Below the pieces are notes generated by a model. The model was not told the DNA's origin and ran no database searches. It worked only from the letters and a program-made list of their open reading frames with translations. The translations under genes and the position numbers were made by a program. Below are positions 26,098 to 33,960 of a stretch of 64,000 bases of DNA, one piece after another. This DNA comes from an uncultured Clostridia bacterium. Its GTDB lineage: Bacteria; Bacillota; Clostridia; Christensenellales; Aristaeellaceae. The first letter of the stretch is position 1; each line of letters begins with the position of its first letter. The stretch covers positions 40,025-104,024 of the forward strand of contig CAKTXH010000001.1 of assembly GCA_934630975.1 (NCBI GenBank). Reading direction: 5' to 3'.

Positions 26098-27072
26098 ATG
26101 AAAGACCATATTGCCGTACTGGTGCCGTGCTACAACGAAAGCAAAACCATCGAAAAGGTTGTGCGGGATTTTAAGCGCGTTCTGCCGGAGGCTACCGTTT
26201 ACGTTTACGATAATAATTCCAGCGACGGCACGGGCGAGATTGCCGCGCGCGCTGGCGCTGTCGTCCGCCGGGAGCGGATGCAGGGCAAAGGCAGCGTGAT
26301 TCGCCGGATGTTCCGCGAAATCGACGCGGACTGCTATCTGATGGTGGATGGCGACGATACGTATCCGGCGGAGGATGCGCCCGCAATGGTATCCGCGGTG
26401 CTTGACGAACAGGCGGATATGGTGGTCGGCGACCGCTTGTCCAGCACCTATTTCACCGAAAACAAACGGCCCTTCCATAATCTGGGCAACGGCTTGGTGC
26501 GCGCGAGCATCAATCATCTGTTCGGCAGCGATATTAAGGATATCATGACGGGCTATCGTGCGTTCAGCTATGCGTTCGTCAAAACCTATCCGGTGCTTTC
26601 CAAGGGATTTGAAATTGAAACGGATATGACCATTCACGCCATCAATCGGCGCATGCAGGTCAGCAATATCGTCGTTTCGTATCGCGACAGGCCGGATGGC
26701 AGCGAATCCAAGCTCAATACCTATCAGGATGGCGCAAAGGTGCTGATGACCATTGCGCGGCTTTATAAGAACTATAAGCCGTTTGCGTTTTTCGGTCTGC
26801 TGGCGCTGATTCTGGCGCTTGCGTCGATGGGCTTTATGATTCCCGTGCTGATGGAGTTTGCTCAAACGGGGCTGGTGCCGCGCTTCCCGACGCTGATTAC
26901 CTGCTGCGTGACCATGCTGGCGGCGCTGCTGCTGTTCATTGCGGGCTTGATTCTTTCTACGCTTCAAGAAAAAGACAAGCGGGATTTTGAATTCGAACTT
27001 CAGCAGGTGAGCGACCAATATCGTCGTTTGACGATGGAAGAGGCGGCAGAGCGGGAAAAGGCGTCCGCGTAA
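26098..27072 (+). CDS. Family 2 glycosyltransferase with two C-terminal membrane helices
   Basis: The 324-residue protein has a GT-A fold of the dolichol-phosphate-mannose-synthase/GtrB type. It opens IAVLVPCYNESKTI, continues with DNNSSDGT, and has the metal/nucleotide-binding MVDGDDTYP (DxD motif near residue 84). Residues from about 230 contain two hydrophobic helices that would anchor it. A charged cytoplasmic tail follows. By family it would transfer a sugar from a nucleotide donor to a polyprenyl phosphate. No glycan cluster is nearby to name the product. Confidence 0.88.
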   Translation: MKDHIAVLVPCYNESKTIEKVVRDFKRVLPEATVYVYDNNSSDGTGEIAARAGAVVRRERMQGKGSVIRRMFREIDADCYLMVDGDDTYPAEDAPAMVSAVLDEQADMVVGDRLSSTYFTENKRPFHNLGNGLVRASINHLFGSDIKDIMTGYRAFSYAFVKTYPVLSKGFEIETDMTIHAINRRMQVSNIVVSYRDRPDGSESKLNTYQDGAKVLMTIARLYKNYKPFAFFGLLALILALASMGFMIPVLMEFAQTGLVPRFPTLITCCVTMLAALLLFIAGLILSTLQEKDKRDFEFELQQVSDQYRRLTMEEAAEREKASA

Positions 27073-27078
27073 CAGCAT

Positions 27079-28065
27079 ATGGAAGAGATAAACGAAAAAA
27101 CGGTTACGCAGTTGGCCCGTCTGGCCGGTTTCGGCAGGACGGGCTTTTGCAGCGCAGAGGCTTTTGCGGCTGAACGGGAAGCGGTTGCGCGCGGGCCGGA
27201 GATTGCCGAGCGACGGCAGTTGAAATTTGACCCGATGGCGGATGATTCGAGAACAAGGAGCATTGCGGTTCTGATTTGGCCTTATGTGCCGGCAACGCAG
27301 GAGGAAAAAGGCTGCGTTTTTGTGGATGGTTATTATTTTGCGTCCAACGCGGCATATCATGCGGCCAAAAAGCTGGAGGGACAGATGATCGAAGCCGGGC
27401 ATTTTGCCAAGGCGAACGTCTCCTATCCGGCGAGAGAAGCGGCTTTGCGCGCCGGAATGGGCGTCATCGGGCAAAACGGCATGCTGATTATGCCGGAATA
27501 CGGTTCGAGATTCGTCATCATCTTGATGGCGACGGATATCGCGCACGATGCGCCTGATCGACATGAAAGCGGCTGTTGTCTGCACTGCGGCCGGTGCGCA
27601 AAAGTCTGCCCGGCGGGCGCCATCGACGAAAACGGGTTGAGCCACCCGGAACGATGCATCCGCAACTTTATGATGGAGGGCGTTATTGCCCCGGAAGCGC
27701 TTCGGGAAAAAATGGGGATGAGGCTGATCGGGTGCGATATCTGCCAGCGGGTGTGCCCGATGCAGCCGAAATTTGAAACGGGCAGAACGCTTGGCTTGAA
27801 GCTTTGCGAGCTGGTGACGGAGAATCGAACGGTTTTTTCCGCTTCCATCCAAAAGCTTTCTGGCGAAATTGGGCGAAACGCGGCCAGGCCGCAGCGCGTT
27901 CGTGCGCAGGCGGCACTGCTTGCAGGCAATAGCGGCGACACGAAATACTTGCCCGTGTTGGAAAGCTGGGAACAGCTCCCTTTTGAGGCCGTCGCCGAGC
28001 ACGCGCGCTGGGCCAAGACGCGGCTTTTGAAGGCGGGACTTGACCGAACGAATAAAACAGATTAA
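27079..28065 (+). CDS. queG: Epoxyqueuosine reductase QueG-like iron-sulfur protein
   Basis: QueG reduces epoxyqueuosine to queuosine in tRNA using cobalamin and two [4Fe-4S] clusters. The 328-residue protein carries CCLHCGRCAKVCP and CDICQRVCP, the two bacterial-ferredoxin cluster motifs, plus GVIGQNGMLI in the N-terminal domain and a HEAT-like C-terminus. The N-terminal part is shorter than in E. coli QueG. A related corrinoid iron-sulfur protein cannot be excluded. It begins 6 bp after the glycosyltransferase stop. Confidence 0.8.
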   Translation: MEEINEKTVTQLARLAGFGRTGFCSAEAFAAEREAVARGPEIAERRQLKFDPMADDSRTRSIAVLIWPYVPATQEEKGCVFVDGYYFASNAAYHAAKKLEGQMIEAGHFAKANVSYPAREAALRAGMGVIGQNGMLIMPEYGSRFVIILMATDIAHDAPDRHESGCCLHCGRCAKVCPAGAIDENGLSHPERCIRNFMMEGVIAPEALREKMGMRLIGCDICQRVCPMQPKFETGRTLGLKLCELVTENRTVFSASIQKLSGEIGRNAARPQRVRAQAALLAGNSGDTKYLPVLESWEQLPFEAVAEHARWAKTRLLKAGLDRTNKTD

Positions 28066-28100
28066 AATACATGATAAATGGTTGATTGGGAGGAAATGCT

Positions 28101-29942
28101 TTGCTCAAAGAACAGATTGACAGCCTGCTTGACCGCGTGCAGAAACCGGCGCGGTATATGGGCGGCGAAATGAATTGTGTGCTCAAGGATTCAAGCAGCG
28201 TAGATATCCGATACGCTTTTGCGTTCCCGGATGTGTACGAGGTAGGCATGAGCCACCTCGGCTCGCGCATTTTGTATGATATCATCAACAAACGGGAAGA
28301 TGCGCTTTGCGAGCGTGTCTTTATGCCGTGGGTGGATATGGCCGATTTGATGCGTCAGGAAGGCGTACCGCTGTTTTCTCTCGAAACGCGTTCGCCCATC
28401 GGCGGGTTTGATATGCTTGGCATTACGCTTCAGTATGAGATGAGCTATACCAATATTCTGGAAATGCTCGATCTGTCTGGCATCCCGCTGCGCAGCGAGG
28501 ATCGCACGTGGGAGCATCCGATTGTGATTGCGGGCGGCCCATGCGCGTTCAACCCCGAACCACTGTATGCGTTTATCGACGCGTTTTCCATTGGCGACGG
28601 TGAGATCAGCACGTTGGAAACCATCGACGTGGTGAAACAGTGCAAGCAGGAAGGCGTTTCCCGCGAGGAGTGCCTGCGCCGTCTGTCGCGCCTGCACGGC
28701 GTATATGTGCCCAGTTTGTACCGCGCGACGTACAACGAGGATGGAACGCTCGCTTCCTTTGAACCGACGGAAGAGGGCGTGCCGCGTACCGTCGTGAAAA
28801 ACATGATCGCCAATATCGACACGGCTGCTTATCCCGAAAGTATTATTGTGCCGTTTATGGAAATTGTGCATGACCGCATCAACATCGAGGTGCTGCGCGG
28901 CTGCACACGTGGCTGCCGTTTCTGTCAGGCCGGCATGATTTATCGCCCGGTTCGTGAACGCAGTGTGGAACATCTGCTCGATTTGGCGCAGAAGCTTGTC
29001 GATTCGACGGGCTACGAGGAGATTACGCTTTCTTCTCTGTCCACGGGCGATTACACCTGCCTGCCCGAGCTGGCGCACAAGTTGATGGATAAATTCCAGG
29101 AAGAACGCATTGCGCTGTCCCTGCCCAGTTTGCGGCTGGACAGCAAGCTCAAGGAGACGCTGGAAGAGACGCAGAAAGTGCGCAAAACCAGCCTGACCTA
29201 TGCGATGGAGGCCGGTACACAGAGATTGCGCGATGTAATCAACAAGGGCATCACCGAAGAGAATTTGATGAGTTCGGTAAGCGATGCGTTTGCGGGCGGC
29301 TGGAGCAGCGTGAAGCTGTATTTCATGTTCGGTTTGCCGACGGAGACGACGGAAGATCTCAACGGCATTGCAGATTTGGCTTCCAAGGTGGTTCGCAAGT
29401 ATTTTGAAACGCCGAAGAATGTCCGTGCGCGCGGCCTGCGCGTCAATTGCTCGGCAAGCTGCTTTGTGCCTAAGCCGTTTACCCCGTTCCAGTGGGAACC
29501 GCAGGATACCATCGAGCAATTTGAAGAGAAGCAGAAGCACCTGTGCCAGATCATGCACATCAAGGGCGTGGAGTTCAACTGGCACACGCCGCAGGTTTCT
29601 TTTCTGGAAGCCTGCTTTGCGCGCGGCGACCGAAAGATGGCCGACGTGCTGGAGGCCGCGTGGCGGCTGGGCTGCCGGTTTGACGGCTGGACGGATCAAT
29701 TCAGTTTTGAAAACTGGATGAAAGCGTTTGAACAATGCGGCGTGGATCCGGCGTTCTACGCCAATCGCCGCCGCGAGAAGGGCGAATTGCTGCCGTGGGC
29801 GTTTATCGACGCAGGCGTGACGGAGGCGTATCTCTGGCGCGAACACGAGCGCGCGATGCGCGCGGAAGTTACGCCGGACTGCCGAAAGGGCTGCCAAGGC
29901 TGCGGCCTTAAACGGTTTGAAGGAGCGTGTGAAGGACGATGA
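28101..29942 (+). CDS. B12-binding-type radical SAM protein (TIGR03960-like)
   Basis: A 613-residue radical SAM enzyme. Residues to about 230 form a cobalamin-binding-like Rossmann domain (YAFAFPDVYEVGMSHLG). The cluster motif is RGCTRGCRFCQAG (CxxxCxxC). The partner residue is in TLSSLSTGDYT. The C-terminal third ends with a Cys-rich CRKGCQGCGL. It overlaps the next gene by ATGA and lies upstream of RNase E/G. This is a conserved Firmicutes trio whose substrate has not been assigned, to my knowledge. The TTG at 28101 is used because GGGAGG lies seven bases upstream. Confidence 0.85.
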   Translation: MLKEQIDSLLDRVQKPARYMGGEMNCVLKDSSSVDIRYAFAFPDVYEVGMSHLGSRILYDIINKREDALCERVFMPWVDMADLMRQEGVPLFSLETRSPIGGFDMLGITLQYEMSYTNILEMLDLSGIPLRSEDRTWEHPIVIAGGPCAFNPEPLYAFIDAFSIGDGEISTLETIDVVKQCKQEGVSREECLRRLSRLHGVYVPSLYRATYNEDGTLASFEPTEEGVPRTVVKNMIANIDTAAYPESIIVPFMEIVHDRINIEVLRGCTRGCRFCQAGMIYRPVRERSVEHLLDLAQKLVDSTGYEEITLSSLSTGDYTCLPELAHKLMDKFQEERIALSLPSLRLDSKLKETLEETQKVRKTSLTYAMEAGTQRLRDVINKGITEENLMSSVSDAFAGGWSSVKLYFMFGLPTETTEDLNGIADLASKVVRKYFETPKNVRARGLRVNCSASCFVPKPFTPFQWEPQDTIEQFEEKQKHLCQIMHIKGVEFNWHTPQVSFLEACFARGDRKMADVLEAAWRLGCRFDGWTDQFSFENWMKAFEQCGVDPAFYANRRREKGELLPWAFIDAGVTEAYLWREHERAMRAEVTPDCRKGCQGCGLKRFEGACEGR

Positions 29943-30622
29943 GGATGCTTTTGCAGTTTCAAAAGGGCGATATCGTTCGTCACCTCGGCCTGCTGGATTT
30001 GCAGCGCACCATGCAGCGCGCGCTGCGCAGAAGCGGTCTGCCGATTGCGTATTCCAACGGCTTTAATCCGCATATTGTGATGTCCTTCGCTTCCGCACTG
30101 TCCTCGGGAATTCCCGGCGACGCGGAACTGCTGGATGTTTCGCTCAAGGGCGAAGAGACGGCGGAAAACTGTATGGCGGCGATGAACCGGGTTCTGCCGC
30201 CGGCGCTTCAAGTGTCCCGCGTGCGCATGGTGGATGACCGCTTTCCGAAAGTCAGCGCGGCGCTTCGGCAGGCAGAATATAAAATTACGCTGACGGGCGG
30301 CGACGCCTGTAAAATTGCGTCTGCCATTCCGGCGTTTCTGGCGCAGGAAGAGATCATGGCGCTGCGCAAGACCAAACGCGCAGAAACGATGGTCAACATC
30401 CGCCCGATGATTCATGTGCTGACGGCGCAGACGGACGCAGAGAAGAACACGGCGGTGCTGACGGCGCGCGTTTCCTTTGTCGAAGCGGCGACGCTCAAGC
30501 CGGATCTCCTGGTGGAATCGCTGTGCACGTTTGCGGACGGGCAGCCGGATCGCTGCGAAATCCGCCGAACCTGTCTGCTCGGCGAGAAAGACGGGCAAAG
30601 CGTGCCGCTGATTGATCTGTAA
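29939..30622 (+). CDS. DUF2344 (TIGR03936) protein, partner of the radical SAM enzyme
   Basis: A 227-residue cytoplasmic protein of the DUF2344 family. The family pattern is visible in LLQFQKGDIVRHLGLLDLQR, then SGLPIAYSNGFNPH and a later FASALSSGIPGDAE. In many genomes this domain is fused to the radical SAM protein or adjacent to it. Here the ATG overlaps the upstream stop (ATGA), indicating equal synthesis. An alternative start is the ATG at 29945. A role in RNA or ribosome modification is suggested only by its neighbours. Confidence 0.85.
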   Translation: MRMLLQFQKGDIVRHLGLLDLQRTMQRALRRSGLPIAYSNGFNPHIVMSFASALSSGIPGDAELLDVSLKGEETAENCMAAMNRVLPPALQVSRVRMVDDRFPKVSAALRQAEYKITLTGGDACKIASAIPAFLAQEEIMALRKTKRAETMVNIRPMIHVLTAQTDAEKNTAVLTARVSFVEAATLKPDLLVESLCTFADGQPDRCEIRRTCLLGEKDGQSVPLIDL

Positions 30623-30625
30623 ACG

Positions 30626-32065
30626 ATGAAAAGAGAACTGATTATCGACTGTAAGTCGGGTGGCATGCGCGCGGCGGTGCTGGAGGATGGCGAGCTGGTT
30701 GAGCTGCATGTGGAGAACGGCATGCCAGAAAGCCAGACGGAAACCCTGTATTATGGGCGGGTGCAGGCGGTTCGGCCTTCCGTTCATGCGGCTTTTGTGG
30801 AGATTGGGCAGGAACTGAACGCGTTTTTGCCGCTTGAAGAAGGAATGAAGCTCAAGAGCGGCGATATGCTCATCGTGCAGGGCGTTGCCAAGCAGACGAC
30901 GCAGAGCAAGGGCCTTCGGGTCAGTGCGCGTGTCAATCTGACAGGACGCGGGTTAGTGCTGATTCCTGGCGAGACGGGCGTGCATATTTCCAAAAAGGTT
31001 AAAAACCCGGAAATGCGCGCAAGGCTTGCTGAAATCGGGCGCGAAATCTGCCCGCCGGAATGTGCAGTCATCATTCGAACGGCTTCCGAAAATGTGACGG
31101 CTGAGCAGCTTCAAGCTGAGGCGGAAATATTGCTCAGCACATGGCAGGATGCCTGCCAAAGAGCGAAAGGCATGGTAAAGCCGGGAATTCTGGTGAAGCC
31201 CGAATCGCTGTCCATGCGCCTGATGCGGGATTTGGCCGGAAATTTGGGGCGCGTCGTCATCAACGACCGGGAAGACTTCGAAGCAATTTGTCAGGCTCAG
31301 AAGGATGGCCGATTGCCGCAGGAGACGCGCATTGAATATGCCGACGAACAGAAAACGCTGCTTTTTGATGCGTTTAATCTGGAAACGTCGATTGATAAAG
31401 CACTCAAAAACCGCGTATGGCTCCCGTGCGGGGGGTATCTGGTCTTTGATTTTACCGAGGCGCTGACGGTGATCGACGTCAATTCCGGCAAGATGATTGC
31501 CGGAAAAAGCATGGAAGAGACGGTGCTCCGCGTGAATCTGGAAGCGGTGAAAGAGCTTGCCCGGCAGATCAGACTGCGGGACGTAGGCGGCATCATCGTT
31601 GTCGATTTGATCGACATGGAGAAAGAGAAGAACAGGCAGGCCGTTCTGGCTGCGCTGAAGGAAGCGGCGAAAAGCGATCGTATGCCTGTTAAAGTTGAGG
31701 AAATTACGCGTCTGGGTCTGCTGGAAATGACGCGTAAGCGCAAAGGCGAGCAGCTTAGGCGTGCACTTCGAACGACGTGCAGCGTTTGTTCCGGCTCGGG
31801 CGAATTGCTCGGCGAGGAAGAAATTGCGCGGCGGGCACTGCGTCAGGCGCGCAGAATGGCGCTTGCCGGGCAGCGCGGGCCGTTCGTGATCGGATTGGCC
31901 GAGAAGGCGGCAAAGGTACTTGAAACCATGCCGCAGCCGGATAACTGCCCGCCGATTTACGCGCTGGCTTCGGGCGGCTATCGGGAAAAGTTCAGCGTGA
32001 TGCAGCCGGGAGAGGGCGAAATACCCGAACAGGCGGTCGCGCTTCAAGCAGGTAAGAAACCATAA
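30626..32065 (+). CDS. rng: Ribonuclease E/G family endoribonuclease
   Basis: The 479-residue protein is RNase G-sized and lacks the long C-terminal scaffold of RNase E. An S1-like RNA-binding domain spans about residues 35-120 (YYGRVQAVRPSVHAAFVEIG). Catalytic aspartates are in TVIDVNSGK (near 283) and VVDLIDM (near 330). The Zn-link CSVCSGSG lies near 387. It would initiate rRNA 5'-end maturation and mRNA decay. It follows the DUF2344 gene by 3 bp. In many Firmicutes rplU follows; here miaB does. Confidence 0.93.
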   Translation: MKRELIIDCKSGGMRAAVLEDGELVELHVENGMPESQTETLYYGRVQAVRPSVHAAFVEIGQELNAFLPLEEGMKLKSGDMLIVQGVAKQTTQSKGLRVSARVNLTGRGLVLIPGETGVHISKKVKNPEMRARLAEIGREICPPECAVIIRTASENVTAEQLQAEAEILLSTWQDACQRAKGMVKPGILVKPESLSMRLMRDLAGNLGRVVINDREDFEAICQAQKDGRLPQETRIEYADEQKTLLFDAFNLETSIDKALKNRVWLPCGGYLVFDFTEALTVIDVNSGKMIAGKSMEETVLRVNLEAVKELARQIRLRDVGGIIVVDLIDMEKEKNRQAVLAALKEAAKSDRMPVKVEEITRLGLLEMTRKRKGEQLRRALRTTCSVCSGSGELLGEEEIARRALRQARRMALAGQRGPFVIGLAEKAAKVLETMPQPDNCPPIYALASGGYREKFSVMQPGEGEIPEQAVALQAGKKP

Positions 32066-32092
32066 GTGAGAACATCAATAAAGGAATCAAGC

Positions 32093-33502
32093 ATGAAAAG
32101 AACGCAGGCTATCGAACTCCCGGAAGAGGAGATTGCAAAGCAAAAAGAGTGGATGGCGGAATTCGCCGCGCTGGAAGATCGCCCGCATACCTATTGCGTG
32201 GTGACCTATGGCTGCCAAATGAACGCGCATGACAGCGAGAAGCTGGAAGGCATGCTGGCGGAGATGGGCATGACGCCCGCCGCGAGCCGGGAAGAGGCGG
32301 ATTTCGTTATCTTCAATACCTGCTGTGTCCGCGATAACGCGCAGCGACGCGCGCTGGGCAACGTGGTTTGGCTTAAAGAACTGAAAAAGACGCGCCCGGA
32401 GCTGATGGTCGGCGTATGCGGCTGCATGATGCAGCAGCCGGGTATGGGCGAACAGATTCTTAAACAGTATCCGTTTGTCGATCTGGCGTTCGGCACGCAT
32501 AATCTGTACCGCTTTGCGCAGCTGATGCTCAAAGCGGTACAATCCCGCCGTCGCGTGGTGGAAGTGATTCAGGATGACGAGGGCAGCATCCCGGAGAATC
32601 TCCCGGTGCATCGCAGCAGCCCGTATCACGCCTATATCACCATCATGTACGGCTGCAACAACTTCTGCTCGTATTGCATCGTGCCGTATGTGCGCGGCCG
32701 GGAACGTTCCCGCGCGTCGGCGCGCATCATCGAAGAAGCGCGCGCATTGAAGGCGGACGGCGTGAAGGAAATCATGCTGCTGGGTCAGAACGTCAATTCC
32801 TATGGGCTGGACGTGGAAGGTGAGCTGAGCTTCGCGCAGCTTCTGGCCGAGCTGGATAAGGTGGGGATCGAGCGCATCCGCTTTATGACCTCCCATCCGA
32901 AGGATATTTCCGACGAGTTGATTGACGTGATGGCGGCAAGTGAGCACATCTGCCATGCGTTGCACCTGCCGGTTCAGCATGGCAGCAATCGGATTCTTCA
33001 ATCCATGAACCGCCGCTATACGCGCGAAAAGTATTTGGAGCGCGTCAAGGCGATTCGTGCGAAGGTGCCGGATATCAGCCTGACGACCGACTTGATCGTC
33101 GGCTATCCGGGCGAAACCGAGGAAGAGTTTGAGGAAACCTGCTCGCTGGTGCAGCAGGTCGGATATGACAGCGCATTTACCTTTATTTATTCGCCTCGTG
33201 TGGGCACGCGCGCGGCGGACATGCCGGATCAGATTCCCGAGGAGGTTTCTTCCCGCAGAATCCAGAAGCTGATTGCGCTGCAAAAGGAAATCACCCATGA
33301 GCGCTATGCGAACTACATCGGTCAGGTGCACAGCGTGCTGGTGGAGGAAGCTTCCCGCCGGGATGAAAACCAGATGGCGGGCAAGAATGAATACAACATC
33401 ACCGTCAATTTCCCGGGAGACAAGAGCCTGATCGGGCAGATTGTCAAGGTGAAAATTACGTCCGCCGGCGAGAGTACGCTGCGCGGCAAACGAGTGGAAT
33501 AA
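32093..33502 (+). CDS. miaB: tRNA-2-methylthio-N6-dimethylallyladenosine synthase MiaB
   Basis: MiaB is a bifunctional radical SAM enzyme that adds 2-methylthio to i6A37 of tRNAs reading U-initial codons. The N-terminal methylthiotransferase domain has VTYGCQMN, FNTCCVRDNA and GVCGCMMQ, giving the three auxiliary-cluster cysteines. The radical SAM motif is CNNFCSYCIVPYVRG near residue 188. A TRAM domain ends the protein. The ATG at 32093 follows AAAGGA. It is upstream of miaA, which makes the i6A substrate. Confidence 0.96.
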   Translation: MKRTQAIELPEEEIAKQKEWMAEFAALEDRPHTYCVVTYGCQMNAHDSEKLEGMLAEMGMTPAASREEADFVIFNTCCVRDNAQRRALGNVVWLKELKKTRPELMVGVCGCMMQQPGMGEQILKQYPFVDLAFGTHNLYRFAQLMLKAVQSRRRVVEVIQDDEGSIPENLPVHRSSPYHAYITIMYGCNNFCSYCIVPYVRGRERSRASARIIEEARALKADGVKEIMLLGQNVNSYGLDVEGELSFAQLLAELDKVGIERIRFMTSHPKDISDELIDVMAASEHICHALHLPVQHGSNRILQSMNRRYTREKYLERVKAIRAKVPDISLTTDLIVGYPGETEEEFEETCSLVQQVGYDSAFTFIYSPRVGTRAADMPDQIPEEVSSRRIQKLIALQKEITHERYANYIGQVHSVLVEEASRRDENQMAGKNEYNITVNFPGDKSLIGQIVKVKITSAGESTLRGKRVE

Positions 33503-33529
33503 GCCGAAAAACGGCGAGAGGAGAATAGC

Positions 33530-33919
33530 ATGAGCAAGGTTACGGATTGCGCCCGCGAGTTGGGACAGGCGATTGTCGATTCCGAGGAATACAAGACCAT
33601 GCAAATCACGGAAAAGGCCGCGATGAGCGACCCGGCCGTGGCGGCGGCGATGAGCCGGTATCTGGAAGCGAAAGACGGCATGCATGCCGCAATGAGCACG
33701 GGCGATGCGGACGAAATTGCGCGTTTCAGCCAGGAGATGGACGATGCGCAGCAGACGCTTAACGCGATGCCTGCGGTTGACGCAATGACGACGGCTCGAC
33801 AGAATTTTTCCGAGCTGATGAATCAGGTCAATCACGTGCTTGAATTTATGATCACAGGCGAGGTTGAGCAGAACGGCGGCTGCACGGGCAACTGCGCCTC
33901 CTGCGGCGGCTGCCACTAA
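33530..33919 (+). CDS. ricA: YlbF/YmcA family protein, RicA-like
   Basis: A 129-residue helical protein of the YlbF/YmcA family. In Bacillus, YmcA (RicA), YlbF (RicF) and YaaT (RicT) form an Fe-S complex that stimulates RNase Y processing and affects sporulation, biofilm and competence. The gene order miaB-ricA-mutS-mutL is the same as in Bacillus. The C-terminus has a four-cysteine tail (CTGNCASCGGC), suited to binding a metal or Fe-S cluster. GAGGAGA precedes the ATG. Confidence 0.85.
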   Translation: MSKVTDCARELGQAIVDSEEYKTMQITEKAAMSDPAVAAAMSRYLEAKDGMHAAMSTGDADEIARFSQEMDDAQQTLNAMPAVDAMTTARQNFSELMNQVNHVLEFMITGEVEQNGGCTGNCASCGGCH

Positions 33920-33960
33920 CGGGATAAAAGCGAAAGAAAAGGCTTGACGGAGGCACATAA

